64,000 bases of DNA from Chitinophaga horti (GCF_022867795.2 NZ_CP107006.1:5766001-5830000), one strand, 5' to 3'; counted from the first letter of the stretch, positions 35,235 to 44,912 are shown. Made by a program: numbers and translations. Notes: a model not told the origin generated them from the letters alone.

Positions 35235-35242
35235 CAAAAATA
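35235..35242 (-). promoter_or_regulatory. -7 box four bases upstream of the porZ-like start
   Basis: The minus strand reads TATTTTTG, then GTGC, then the ATG at 35230. This is a third example of a -7 box placed almost on the start codon. Confidence 0.5.
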
Positions 35243-35342
35243 TTCAATATTGTGAAAGTTTCGCATTTGTTTGACAACTTGGCGATAGTATATAATCATT
35301 TTCTTTAATTACCTTTACGAAATTACCAAACTGTAAAAACCC

Positions 35343-37706
35343 ATGTGGCAGCGCTTAGCAGGTCTTGTATTGAAGTATAGACTAGCATTGTTGGCAATAT
35401 TGATCATTAGTACCGGAATTATGGCCTGGTTTGCCGTGAAGGTACAGTTGTCTTACGATTTCACGGGCGCCGTTCCCCGGAGTAATGAAAAGTACCAGCA
35501 ATACCAGGAGTTCAAAAGGAAGTTCGGGGAAGATGGTAATATGATGGTGGTATCGGTAGAAACCGACAGCCTGTTTCAGCTGGACTTTTTCCGCGACTAT
35601 GTTAAACTGAACGATGAGATCCGCAAGATACCGGCGGTAGAGAACGTATTGAGCGTTCCGATCGCGGTAAACATGATCAAGAACGACAGCACCCGCAAGC
35701 TGGATGCGCGTCAGATCTTTTCGCCTATCCCCCAGGACCAGGCTACGCTGGACAGCCTGAAAGATGTATTTTTCTCACTGCCATTCTACAAAGGATTGTT
35801 GTACAGTCCGAAGGTGCCGGCCTTCCTGATGGCGGTGAATATTAATAGAGATACCCTCAATTCGAAAGCGAGGATCAATGTGGTGCAGGCTGTGCAGCGC
35901 GTTGCCGGCGACTTTGGAGAGCGTCATAAGATAGATGTGAAACTGAGCGGTCTGCCGCTCATCCGCACCATCATGGCGACAAAAGTGAAAGATGAACTGG
36001 TGATGTTCCTCGGCATTTCGCTGGTGCTGACAGCGGTGATCCTGCTGCTGTTTTTCCGTTCGATCAGTGCTGTATTGATGTCGATGATCGTAGTGATCAT
36101 GGGCGTAATATGGTCGGTAGCCACGATCTACCTCTGCGGATTCAAGATCACCTTGCTTACCGGGTTGATTCCTCCATTGATCGTGGTAATCGGTATTCCC
36201 AACTGCGTATACTTCCTTAATAAATATCATACGGAATATGCCGTGCATGGCGATAAAATGTTCGCCTTAACAAGGATGGTGCAGAAGATGGGTATCGTAA
36301 CCCTGTTCACCAACCTGACCGCAGCTATCGGTTTTGGTGTGTTTTATTTTACAGACAGCGCCATCCTGAAGGAGTTCGGTATTGTGGCGGGCATTAACAT
36401 CATGCTCATCTTCCTGATATCGTTTATTTTCCTGCCGGCTGTGCTGAGCTACCTGCCACCCCCGAAAAGCAAACATACCAGCTACCTGGACAGCCCTATA
36501 TTCAACAAGCTGCTCACGATGCTGAACACCCTGGCTTTCCGCCACCGTCCTGCCATTTACCTGATTACCGGTTTGATGGTGATTGGTGCGATACTGGGTA
36601 TGATGCGCCTGAAGCCAGTTGGTTTTATAGTGGACGATATTCCTAAATCGGACAAGCTTTATAAAGACCTGAAGTATATCGAACAAAACTTCAAAGGTGT
36701 GATGCCGCTGGAGATTGTGCTCGATACCAAACGTAAGAACGGCGTGGTAAACCTTAAAACCCTGGAAGGTATTGATAAGTTTACCCGCGAAATCGCTGAG
36801 AAGCCGCAATTCGCCCGTCCGCTCAGCGTATCGGAAGGTATCAAGTTTGCTCGCCAGGCTTACTATAATGGCGATAGCACCAGCTACTCTGTTCCCAACC
36901 AGTTCGATATCGGCTTCCTGGCGCCTTACATGCGTATGAAGGCCACCAGCGATAATCCTACTGCTTTTACGAAACTGGTAACATCCTTTATGGACAGTAC
37001 CCGCCAGGTAGCGCGTATCAGCGTGAACATGGCCGACGTTGGGTCGCAGGAGTTGCCCAGACTGTTGGATAGCTTGCGCCCACGTGCGGCGGAGATTTTT
37101 GACACGGCCAATTACAAAGTAACATTTACCGGTACCAGTGTGATCTTCCTCGAAGGCAGCCGTTATATTATCAACGGTTTGCTGGAGAGTATTGCGCTGG
37201 CATTCGTGCTGATCGTGTTCTGTATGCTGTATCTGTTCCGTTCCTGGAGAATGCTGATCATATCAATTGTACCTAACATCATTCCGCTGATCGTCACCGC
37301 CGGCGTAATGGGTTGGCTGGGCATCGCCATTAAGCCGTCTACCGTACTGGTATTCAGTATTGCGCTTGGGATAGCGATTGACGTTACGATCCGGTTCCTG
37401 GTGAACTTCAAGCAGGAGTTGGAGCACCACGAATCCAATATATCCGATACCGTTAGGCAGACCATCAACCATACAGGTTTAAGTATCATTTATACTTCGA
37501 TGATCCTGTTTGCAGGGTTTATGATCTTCGCTTTCTCTGAATTTGGAGGAACGAAGGCCTTGGGTTGGCTGACCTCTCTCACACTGGTGATGGCCATGAT
37601 CACTAACCTGACCATTTTGCCTGCTATGTTGCTGTGGATGGAGAAGGCTTTGCTGAAAAAAGCCCGCAAGAAAGAGTTGTGGAAGGCATTGGACGAGGAA
37701 GAATAA
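35343..37706 (+). CDS. RND/MMPL-family membrane transporter
   Basis: Large inner-membrane transporter of 787 residues. The architecture is the duplicated RND/MMPL plan: one helix near residues 12-32, a periplasmic domain (about 35-215), six helices (about 217-372), then the same pattern again with helices from about 600. A sterol-sensing-domain-like arrangement is seen in ALGIAIDVTIRFLVNF. No periplasmic adaptor or outer-membrane partner adjoins it, so it may export lipids or hopanoid-like molecules as other MMPL proteins do. That is inference. It is divergent from the porZ-like gene. Confidence 0.88.
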   Translation: MWQRLAGLVLKYRLALLAILIISTGIMAWFAVKVQLSYDFTGAVPRSNEKYQQYQEFKRKFGEDGNMMVVSVETDSLFQLDFFRDYVKLNDEIRKIPAVENVLSVPIAVNMIKNDSTRKLDARQIFSPIPQDQATLDSLKDVFFSLPFYKGLLYSPKVPAFLMAVNINRDTLNSKARINVVQAVQRVAGDFGERHKIDVKLSGLPLIRTIMATKVKDELVMFLGISLVLTAVILLLFFRSISAVLMSMIVVIMGVIWSVATIYLCGFKITLLTGLIPPLIVVIGIPNCVYFLNKYHTEYAVHGDKMFALTRMVQKMGIVTLFTNLTAAIGFGVFYFTDSAILKEFGIVAGINIMLIFLISFIFLPAVLSYLPPPKSKHTSYLDSPIFNKLLTMLNTLAFRHRPAIYLITGLMVIGAILGMMRLKPVGFIVDDIPKSDKLYKDLKYIEQNFKGVMPLEIVLDTKRKNGVVNLKTLEGIDKFTREIAEKPQFARPLSVSEGIKFARQAYYNGDSTSYSVPNQFDIGFLAPYMRMKATSDNPTAFTKLVTSFMDSTRQVARISVNMADVGSQELPRLLDSLRPRAAEIFDTANYKVTFTGTSVIFLEGSRYIINGLLESIALAFVLIVFCMLYLFRSWRMLIISIVPNIIPLIVTAGVMGWLGIAIKPSTVLVFSIALGIAIDVTIRFLVNFKQELEHHESNISDTVRQTINHTGLSIIYTSMILFAGFMIFAFSEFGGTKALGWLTSLTLVMAMITNLTILPAMLLWMEKALLKKARKKELWKALDEEE

Positions 37707-37935
37707 CATTTTGATCAGATTATTTCGCAGGCCTATGGTGTACATCACTATAGGCCTGTTTTATTTCCACCATATATCTATTCGGGGTCTCGATAACTAT
37801 AACGCCACATTTTGCCCCAAATCCCTTGTCTGGCGGAGATTTCCGTAATTCCTAAATTTTTAGTGGTAAAGTGATCTAGTGGAAATCATTCATCATATCT
37901 TTCTCACCGTTTGTAAAAAACCGTTCGGGATACAC

Positions 37936-38661
37936 ATGAAAAAATTGGAGGTTTATAATGCCATTCTCAAACCTCTTAGTCCCATGAAAAATAAGTACTT
38001 AAAGGGCGCTCACTTGTCCGAGCGGAAATTTAAGGAGATACTGAAGCTATTTTCAGAAGATCTCACTGCCACGCAGATCGCTAACATCAGTGGTGTTAGC
38101 AGGGTTACGGTTAACAGCTACCTGAAGAAGATCAGGATGCAGATCGTTAAATACTGCGAATCAGTAATGCCGGAACCAACCGGTTATCCGAAAATACAAC
38201 ACCGTAACGGTCATGATACAGCAGTGGCCGTGAAGAGTGAAGTAGACCGGATTGTAAAGCCGGTGATATTCGGCATTTACAAGGCTGACGATAAGGTATT
38301 CACAGAAATTTTGCCTGATGTAAGCCGATCGATGATACAAGCCATTGCCCGCGGCCGGTCTGTCCTGGAAACAGTTGTTACAGCAGACAGGATCCGCAGA
38401 TTCCACGGGGTAGTGGATCTGGGCCAGTACCGTTTGTACAACCTGAACGGCAGCAGCCATACAGAACATGGTAAACAGCTGGATGACGTAGACGGCTTCT
38501 GGGGCCTGACCAAACACCGGCTGGCGAAGTTCAAAGGCTTGAACCGCAATACCGCTTACCTGCATTTGAAGGAATGCGAGTTCCGTTACAACTACCGTAA
38601 CGAGGAGCTTTACCAGGTTTTATTGAACTTACTTAAAACACATCCGCTCAACTTATCTTGA
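37936..38661 (+). CDS. IS1595-like transposase-derived protein, catalytic residues mostly lost
   Basis: A 241-residue product related to IS1595-family transposases. It keeps the lead-in NKYLKGAHLSERKF, a helix-turn-helix (LTATQIANISGVSRVTVNSYL, about 43-63) and the C-terminal FWGLTKHRLAKFKG...YLHLKECEFRYNYRNEELY. The family's first catalytic motif (GEIEVDESYFG) is unrecognisable at about 92-102. The second keeps an Asp (TADRIRRF, D151). The NGIEsFW motif has become DDVDGFW, with Asp at the N and E positions. No terminal inverted repeats were seen. The start is uncertain: GTG 37879, ATG 37936 or ATG 37984. It is probably a domesticated DNA-binding protein, or else a decayed copy that is still open. 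Confidence 0.7.
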   Translation: MKKLEVYNAILKPLSPMKNKYLKGAHLSERKFKEILKLFSEDLTATQIANISGVSRVTVNSYLKKIRMQIVKYCESVMPEPTGYPKIQHRNGHDTAVAVKSEVDRIVKPVIFGIYKADDKVFTEILPDVSRSMIQAIARGRSVLETVVTADRIRRFHGVVDLGQYRLYNLNGSSHTEHGKQLDDVDGFWGLTKHRLAKFKGLNRNTAYLHLKECEFRYNYRNEELYQVLLNLLKTHPLNLS

Positions 38662-38814
38662 CCCGGGTGTAAAATGCCTTCTTTCGTTACAACATTCCTT
38701 CAGGAATTGTGGCGGAGGGTGTTAACATGTTAAAGACATACAATACCGGTGGCAATGGCAGCAACCGGATCAAACAATATTCAACTTTTTTCGATTTAGA
38801 TTTTGGTTGATGAC

Positions 38815-38850
38815 AAGCGGGCGATTTTTATTGCCTGCTTTTCTTTTTTA
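38815..38850 (+). terminator. Terminator downstream of the transposase-derived gene
   Basis: AAGCGGGC (38815-38822) pairs with GCCTGCTT (38833-38840), one G-T, followed by TTCTTTTTTA. It lies 154 bases after the stop codon. Confidence 0.6.
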
Positions 38851-39263
38851 TGAACCTTATACTTATCCGGTTTGTTATAACTGTAAAGTAACTATTTGCC
38901 CTGATTGGCTGCGAATTTAGCGCAGTGAGTTCGCTGTAGTGGTTAAAAGTCAAATAACGCAAATAGCGTCGGAAATAAGCCTCAAAATGAACATGACTGA
39001 CATCGGAAAGCTTGGGAAATCAAGACCTTGATAAGAACGTACAAAAAATTAGTGTTTAAACGGCTGGTGGAAGATAAGCCACCTGATAACTTGCTAACGG
39101 TTCATTATAAACTATTTAGCGACATCTGCAATTGATTTTTTGTAGATTCTGTTAAGGCTGCGTTAAAATTATTCAGTATTTTAGAAATATAGTGGCTGTC
39201 GTATGATCCTGTATCATAACTTAGCTGTTAAATTTTCGTTAAACGTTAAACCAAACTTTGCTT
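38851..39263 (+). other. Long leader region of the susC gene
   Basis: About 400 bases without an open frame precede susC. A short inverted repeat (TATGATCCTGTATCATA near 39202-39218) lies 45 bases before the start. No exact TAnnTTTG box was found close to the gene, and no sigma/anti-sigma pair is adjacent. SusC genes often have long leaders targeted by regulatory RNAs, but nothing here identifies one. Confidence 0.4.
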
Positions 39264-42200
39264 ATGAGGAAAAGTCTATCGGCGCTTTTCCTGTCCCTGG
39301 TGTGCATTGTCGCCAGTGAACAGGTCATTGCGCAAAACCGTACCGTTACAGGCACGGTAACATCTGCTGAAGACGGCTCGCCTATCCCCGGGGCGACCAT
39401 TATTGCCAAAGGAACAAACATCGGCACTGTAACCAATGTGACCGGTGTGTTTAGTCTCAATGTTCCGCAGGGTACTACTGCGCTGCTAGTGAAATTCGTT
39501 GGTATGAAAGACCAGGAGATCGCACTCTCTGGCAATGGTCCGTATAATGTTGCGCTCGCGGCAGACGTAACAACACTGAATGAAACCGTGGTAACAGCTA
39601 ACGCTATTCGTAGGGAGAAGAGCTCCCTGGGCTATTCGTCCCCTACCATAAAAACTGAAGAGCTTACAAGAGGCCGTAGCAGCAGTGCGCTGAATGGTCT
39701 TACCGGTAAGGTGGCTGGTGTTAACATCACCTCCACCGCCTCTGCGCCTGGTAGTTCCTCCCGTATCGTATTGCGTGGTGGTTCTTCCATTCTCGGTAGC
39801 AACCAGGCCCTCATCGTTGTGGATGGTGTGCCAATCGATAACTCCAGTTATATCGGTGGCGACGATAGCCGTTCGTCCGTAGACTTCGGTAACCGCGGTA
39901 ACGACATCAACCCGGAAGATATCGAGTCTATGACTGTGCTGAAAGGCCCGGCTGCGGCGGCGCTGTATGGTTCCCGTGCATCCAATGGCGCGTTGATCAT
40001 CACCACAAAATCTGGTAAAAGGGGTGATAACAAAAAGAACGAGGTGACCTTCAACACCACTACTACTTTCTCTAACGTCTTGAGACTGCCTGAATACCAG
40101 AATGAGTTCGGCCAGGGTGGTAGCGGTGAGCCAGATCCGATGGAGAACTGGAGCTGGGGACCGAGGTTAGACGGTACCCTGCAGCCATGGGGACAGTCCA
40201 TCAATGGTGTACGCCTCGAAAAACCTTACGTTGCTGAGAAAGATAACGTGCGTAAGTTTTTTGAATTAGGAACAGCGCTGAATAACAACCTCTCGCTTTC
40301 TGGCGCTGGAGAAAAAACTACTTATTATCTCTCGATCAACACCCTCAATTCTGATGGAGTGATGCCTGACAACTACGATAAGTATGCTAAGTATGGCATC
40401 CGCTTCAACGCGGCTACGCAGCTGAGCAACAAAATCTCTTCGACCATCAACGTGAATTACAATAAAATTTCATCGAACATGGTGCAGGGTGGCCAAGGCC
40501 CCGGATCGGTTTACAATAACGTGATACAAACGCCGAGAGATATTCCTTTGCACAAGATGAGCGATCTTAATAATCCATATTACAGCTTTGGCGATGTGTT
40601 GCAGGATGCGGATGGTAATCCGCAATACGGTTACTATGGTGCGTATACCAATAACCCTTATTGGGTATTGAAAAACTATAAGAATCAGAACTATGTTGAT
40701 CGTATCACCGGTAACTTCTCGCTCACCTATCAGCCTGCTAAATGGCTCACATTAGTGGAACGTTTGGGCGTTGATAACTATTCTGACAGGCGCCGGTACA
40801 AGTATCCGAAATTCAGCTTCACGCCGGCGGATGATGCTGGCAACTATCCTGAAGATCAGATACACACGGAGGTGGGTAAGTATGAGGAAACCAATTATAA
40901 CCTCAATGAGATCACCCATGACTTCATGATCACGGGTAATCACCAGTTCAGCCCTGACTTCACGGCCAGCCTTATGCTAGGTAACAATATCCGCCAGAGA
41001 ACATTCTCCAGCCTTACTGCTTCTACGAACCCGCAGAATGGCCTGGTAGTTCCGGGTTGGTATAACCTGGCGAACAGTAATGGACGTGTGGCAGCTTCAA
41101 ATAACATTGAGACGCGCCGCCTGGTTGGCTTCTACGGTGACCTGAACCTTGCGTATAAAAACATGCTGTACCTGGGTGTATCTGCCCGTACAGACCTTTC
41201 ATCTACCCTGCCGAAGGATAAATACAGTTTCTTCTATCCAGGTGTGAACGCATCGTTCGTGTTCTCTGAACTGCTGAAGAATTCAGGTGCCGGGGAAGTG
41301 ATCAACTACGGTAAACTTCGCGCCAGCTGGGCCTCTGTGGGTAACGATGCAGATGCTTACATCCTGGAAACCTACTTTGGTCAGACCGACATCCTGGGTG
41401 GATTTGGTAGCACGACCTTCCCATTCGGCGACATACCCGGCTATTCGTTGAGGAACACTATCGGTAACGCGAACATCACTCCTGAAAAAACGCAGGCGTT
41501 TGAAGTGGGTACCGAATTAGGGTTCTTTAACAACCGTATTTCGGTTGACTTCTCTTACTATGAGAATCGTTCGAAAGATCAGATCATTCCCGTTCCGATC
41601 TCTCCATCATCCGGTTATTCTGCAACTATTATCAATGCAGGTGAAGTACACAACCGTGGCGTGGAGCTGACCTTACGTGGTACACCTATCAGAACAGCTG
41701 ACTGGACCTGGGAAGTATACGGTACTTACACAAGAAACAGGAATGAAGTGAAATCACTGATCGAAGGTGTAGACCAGGTGGTGATCGGCGGTTTTGGTGG
41801 TATGAGTATCGTAGCTGCTGTGGGCCGCCCGTATGGTGAGTTCTACACGACCGACCTGCGCCGCGCTCCTGACGGACGTGTGGTAGTTAGTCCTTCTACA
41901 GGTATGCCGCTTCTGTCTGAGCAGTCGGTTTATCTCGGTTCTTACAATCCGAAATATCAGGCTTCGCTCGGTACTAACGTGAGCTATAAGACATTTACCT
42001 TTAATATCCTGTTTGATACAAAGCAAGGTGGTAAATTCTATTCCCGTACAAAGGACATCATGGACTTCGTAGGTACGGCGAAAGAAACCACAGTGGGTAA
42101 TCGCGAAGAGCAACTGTGGCCAAATTCCGTATATGTTGACAGTGATGGGAAATATGTTGAGAATACCCAATATACCTATCTTCCGCAGGATTACTTCTCC

Positions 42201-42482
42201 AGCCAAATCCCGGTAGGCCGCCACGTATTGGATGCATCCTATATCAAGTTGCGCGAAGTGAGCCTTACCTACAAGCTGCCTAAGCAATTGCTGGCCCGTA
42301 CGTTTATGGGCGAAGCGTCCATTGGCGTGTTTGGTAACAACCTCTGGATTAAAACAGCCAGCGAAAACCAGTATGTCGATCCGGAAATCAACTCTGGTGG
42401 CGCAGGTAACGAACAAGGCCTGGACTTCACGGCCCAGCCTTCACTGCGCAACTTTGGTTTCAACCTGAGAGTAGCGTTCTAG
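39264..42482 (+). CDS. SusC/RagA-family TonB-linked outer membrane protein
   Basis: TonB-dependent outer-membrane transporter of 1072 residues that works with the SusD-like lipoprotein to import large nutrients. After a signal peptide (cleavage near VIAQ) come a carboxypeptidase-D regulatory-like domain (about 27-110, GTVTSAEDGSPIPGATI), the plug with the SusC-typical LRGGSSILGSNQALIVVDG (about 171-189), and a 22-strand barrel ending in Phe (NLRVAF). ATG 39264 is chosen over a TTG two codons upstream. No glycoside hydrolase or ECF sigma gene adjoins, so the substrate is unknown. The product lacks the extra N-terminal STN domain, which fits the absence of a sigma/anti-sigma pair. Confidence 0.95.
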   Translation: MRKSLSALFLSLVCIVASEQVIAQNRTVTGTVTSAEDGSPIPGATIIAKGTNIGTVTNVTGVFSLNVPQGTTALLVKFVGMKDQEIALSGNGPYNVALAADVTTLNETVVTANAIRREKSSLGYSSPTIKTEELTRGRSSSALNGLTGKVAGVNITSTASAPGSSSRIVLRGGSSILGSNQALIVVDGVPIDNSSYIGGDDSRSSVDFGNRGNDINPEDIESMTVLKGPAAAALYGSRASNGALIITTKSGKRGDNKKNEVTFNTTTTFSNVLRLPEYQNEFGQGGSGEPDPMENWSWGPRLDGTLQPWGQSINGVRLEKPYVAEKDNVRKFFELGTALNNNLSLSGAGEKTTYYLSINTLNSDGVMPDNYDKYAKYGIRFNAATQLSNKISSTINVNYNKISSNMVQGGQGPGSVYNNVIQTPRDIPLHKMSDLNNPYYSFGDVLQDADGNPQYGYYGAYTNNPYWVLKNYKNQNYVDRITGNFSLTYQPAKWLTLVERLGVDNYSDRRRYKYPKFSFTPADDAGNYPEDQIHTEVGKYEETNYNLNEITHDFMITGNHQFSPDFTASLMLGNNIRQRTFSSLTASTNPQNGLVVPGWYNLANSNGRVAASNNIETRRLVGFYGDLNLAYKNMLYLGVSARTDLSSTLPKDKYSFFYPGVNASFVFSELLKNSGAGEVINYGKLRASWASVGNDADAYILETYFGQTDILGGFGSTTFPFGDIPGYSLRNTIGNANITPEKTQAFEVGTELGFFNNRISVDFSYYENRSKDQIIPVPISPSSGYSATIINAGEVHNRGVELTLRGTPIRTADWTWEVYGTYTRNRNEVKSLIEGVDQVVIGGFGGMSIVAAVGRPYGEFYTTDLRRAPDGRVVVSPSTGMPLLSEQSVYLGSYNPKYQASLGTNVSYKTFTFNILFDTKQGGKFYSRTKDIMDFVGTAKETTVGNREEQLWPNSVYVDSDGKYVENTQYTYLPQDYFSSQIPVGRHVLDASYIKLREVSLTYKLPKQLLARTFMGEASIGVFGNNLWIKTASENQYVDPEINSGGAGNEQGLDFTAQPSLRNFGFNLRVAF

Positions 42483-42530
42483 CATGAATCCCAAGGCTCA
42501 ACACAAGAGTTAACTTAAAAAAGTAAAAGA

Positions 42531-44009
42531 ATGAAAGTACTAAGTATAAAAAACATCCTTCTGGGCCTGGCAGTAACGGCTGTAGCGTTACCCGGCTGTA
42601 AAAAATTCCTGGATGTAAACGATAACCCGAATGATTTGAAAAATGCGGATATTTCGTTAGTGCTGCCATCGGCAGAGGCTGCGATTGCGCATGTGGTAGG
42701 TAATAATTTTCAGGTTTATGGAGGCATTTGGGCACAATACTGGACACAGTTCTGGTTATCGTCCCAATATAAAACCATCGATCAGTATCAGCCTGTAGCC
42801 AGCGATTTTGACCGCGGCTGGGGCATATTGTACAATGATGCGCTGACCGACCTCAATTATATAATCAGTCAGCCTGCGACTGCAAAGAATAATCAGTATC
42901 GTGCCATTGCATTTATATTGAGAGCTTACACCTTCCAGTTGCTGACCGATGCTTTTGGGGATATTCCTTTAAAAGACGCCACTAAAGGTCAAAGCGGTAA
43001 TCTTAGTCCGGCTTATGATCCACAGCAGGAGGTATACGATTCTATTTTCACTTACATCGACCAGGGTATTGCCATACTGGATGCGGATAGTGATTTTCCT
43101 CCCGGTGCTGCTGACCTGATTTTTGGTGATAGCGATGATCAGATGGGTGATTGGCTGCGATTTGCAAATACCCTGAAGCTGCGCGCTTACCTGCGTATTT
43201 CATTGAAAGATGAGGGTAAAGCTACTGCAGGTATTAACGCTTTGTATGCAACTACTCCTGAGTTCCTGGAGGAAGATGCGCAGATCGAGTATACAGCTTC
43301 CGGCGGTAACCAGAACCCTTTGTTCTCTGAAATCCTCGGTTTAGGCAGAACCCAAAACCTGTATGCGAGTGCAACTTCTGTTGATACGCTGCAGAAAAGC
43401 AATGACCCACGTAGGAGAGTGTTTTACCGCAACGTAACGGGATTTGACACCATTGTAGGTATTCCGCAGGGTAGCTATGACAACACGCCTTCAGATGACA
43501 TTACCGATGGTTTACGTTCTTCTGCGTCGTTCCGTGTAGGTGCGAGGGGCGGTGATGATAATTCAGCGCTGGCGCCTGTGAAGCTGATTTCTGCGGCGGA
43601 AAGTTATTTCCTGCAGGCAGAAGTATATACTAGAGGCTTTAGGGCCGGTAATGCGCAGACGATGTTTACAGAAGGTATCAGGGCCAGTTTTGCATCATAC
43701 GATGTAGCAGGTGTGGATGAGTATATTGCTACATCGCCGTCTGCGGCATGGCCTGCGGGCGAAGATGCACAGTGGCAGGCAATCATGTTCCAGAAGTGGG
43801 TAGCGATGAATGGCAGCCAGGGCTTTGAGGCATGGACGGAGTGGCGCAGGACGGGTTATCCGAACTTGTTACAGCAGTCACAGGCCTCTGTGCTTGCCGC
43901 TGGATTAATGCCGCAACGGTTCCTTTATCCAAGTACAGAGCTTACCCGTAACCTCAATTTCCCCGGCCAGACGTTGGTGGAGGACAAGGTTTGGTGGGAT
44001 GCTAACTAA
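42531..44009 (+). CDS. SusD/RagB-family nutrient-binding outer membrane lipoprotein
   Basis: Surface lipoprotein that caps the SusC barrel and binds its substrate. The 492-residue product has a lipoprotein signal ending LPGC (Cys23) followed by the family-typical KKFLDVNDNPND. A mostly helical TPR-rich body follows (SLVLPSAEAAIAHVVG, FILRAYTFQLLTDAFGDIPL, LLQAEVYTRGF). The sequence resembles the SusD-like_2 subgroup. It starts 48 bases after susC and is followed by stacked terminators. Substrate cannot be inferred. Confidence 0.94.
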   Translation: MKVLSIKNILLGLAVTAVALPGCKKFLDVNDNPNDLKNADISLVLPSAEAAIAHVVGNNFQVYGGIWAQYWTQFWLSSQYKTIDQYQPVASDFDRGWGILYNDALTDLNYIISQPATAKNNQYRAIAFILRAYTFQLLTDAFGDIPLKDATKGQSGNLSPAYDPQQEVYDSIFTYIDQGIAILDADSDFPPGAADLIFGDSDDQMGDWLRFANTLKLRAYLRISLKDEGKATAGINALYATTPEFLEEDAQIEYTASGGNQNPLFSEILGLGRTQNLYASATSVDTLQKSNDPRRRVFYRNVTGFDTIVGIPQGSYDNTPSDDITDGLRSSASFRVGARGGDDNSALAPVKLISAAESYFLQAEVYTRGFRAGNAQTMFTEGIRASFASYDVAGVDEYIATSPSAAWPAGEDAQWQAIMFQKWVAMNGSQGFEAWTEWRRTGYPNLLQQSQASVLAAGLMPQRFLYPSTELTRNLNFPGQTLVEDKVWWDAN

Positions 44010-44034
44010 GCAGAAAATGTTTGTATGATAGAGA

Positions 44035-44070
44035 AAGAGGCTGCCTGTTCCGGGCAGCCTCTTCGTTTTT
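44035..44070 (+). terminator. Primary terminator of the susC/susD operon
   Basis: AAGAGGCTGCC (44035-44045) pairs perfectly with GGCAGCCTCTT (44053-44063) and is followed by CGTTTTT. It lies 26 bases after the susD stop codon. Confidence 0.88.
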
Positions 44071-44071
44071 G

Positions 44072-44100
44072 GGCGGGCAAATAATTGCCTGCCGTTTTTT
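44072..44100 (+). terminator. Second stacked terminator after susD
   Basis: GGCGGGCAA (44072-44080) pairs with TTGCCTGCC (44085-44093), one G-T, with a 4-base loop, followed by GTTTTTT. It begins two bases after the first terminator. Confidence 0.75.
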
Positions 44101-44177
44101 ACCACGTGAAAAATATGGTTGGTTATATCTGGCTATTGTGGACGGAGTCAAATATGTTTGGCAACAAGGGAATAGTA

Positions 44178-44210
44178 AGCCGGCAAAGAATTGCCAGCCG
44201 TCGTTTTTTT
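44178..44210 (+). terminator. Third terminator-like hairpin after susD
   Basis: CCGGCAA and TTGCCAG flank an AGAA loop and are followed by CCGTCGTTTTTTT. The word order closely resembles the terminator at 44072, as if duplicated, but the lower stem has a mismatch. Confidence 0.5.
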
Positions 44211-44316
44211 GTTGTAAACCCTATGTATAAACAGTAAAAACATAGGGTTCCGTGTTGCTATGTAATATCTTCAGTTGGTCATCAGTTATGGTTTTCTACT
44301 GTGGACAACGACCTCC

Positions 44317-44790
44317 TGACCGATCAATTTGCTCATCGAAAACATCGCGTACATCTTCTTGCCTGCCATTTATTCGTTCGGGTGACCCCGTTGTCGAAGC
44401 TCCCGAAAGGCTTTGCATACGATCTCCTGTTCGATGAATTAGCTCATCGAAACACACCTCGTACATCTCCTTGTCGCAATTCATTCGTTCGGGTGACCCG
44501 TCATCAAGGCTGCATCAGTCGCTTGCATACGATCTCATGTCCGATGGAGTCATCTCATCGAAAATAACTTGGCACACGTCTTCTCGCCTGGCACTTAATT
44601 CGTTCAGCTCCCCCTCCTCAAAACTGCATCACTTAGTTCGCATACAATCTCCTGTCCGATGAATGATCTCATCGAAAGTAACGTCTCATACATTCCCTCT
44701 CGTTCGGCTAACTTGTCCTCAAAACCACATCATTTACTGCGCATATAATCCCCTGCTCGATGGATGATCCCATCGAAAGCGGTTGTGCGG
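44317..44790. repeat. Five diverged tandem repeats of about 111 bp with internal hairpins
   Basis: The word CTCATCGAA or its variant recurs at 44332, 44443, 44554, 44668 and 44769, giving periods of 111, 111, 114 and 101. Each unit has TCGATGA...TCATCGA or close variants as inverted arms around 5-8 bases, then ACATCTTCTYG, ATTCGTTCGGGTGACC and a closing GCATACGATCTCCTG. Divergence increases to the right. The first units stay open as short reading frames because 111 is a multiple of three, but the 101-base step breaks this. No unique spacers separate the units. The remaining sequence to 44912 holds no gene. Confidence 0.78.
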
Positions 44791-44912
44791 CCTCTCGCAA
44801 TTAAGCATACAATGCGCATCAACGACATTATATATCGTAGTGAAGTGACTTTCGTTGGCTAACACACAATTTCTATCACTTCAAGCAAGAGCCGCTTGTT
44901 TGCTAATGTACC

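Noticed and set aside
44317..44790. CRISPR array or a protein with 37-residue repeats
   Set aside because: There are no spacers, and units of 101 and 114 bp break or shift the frame. Open frames on both strands stop within the array.
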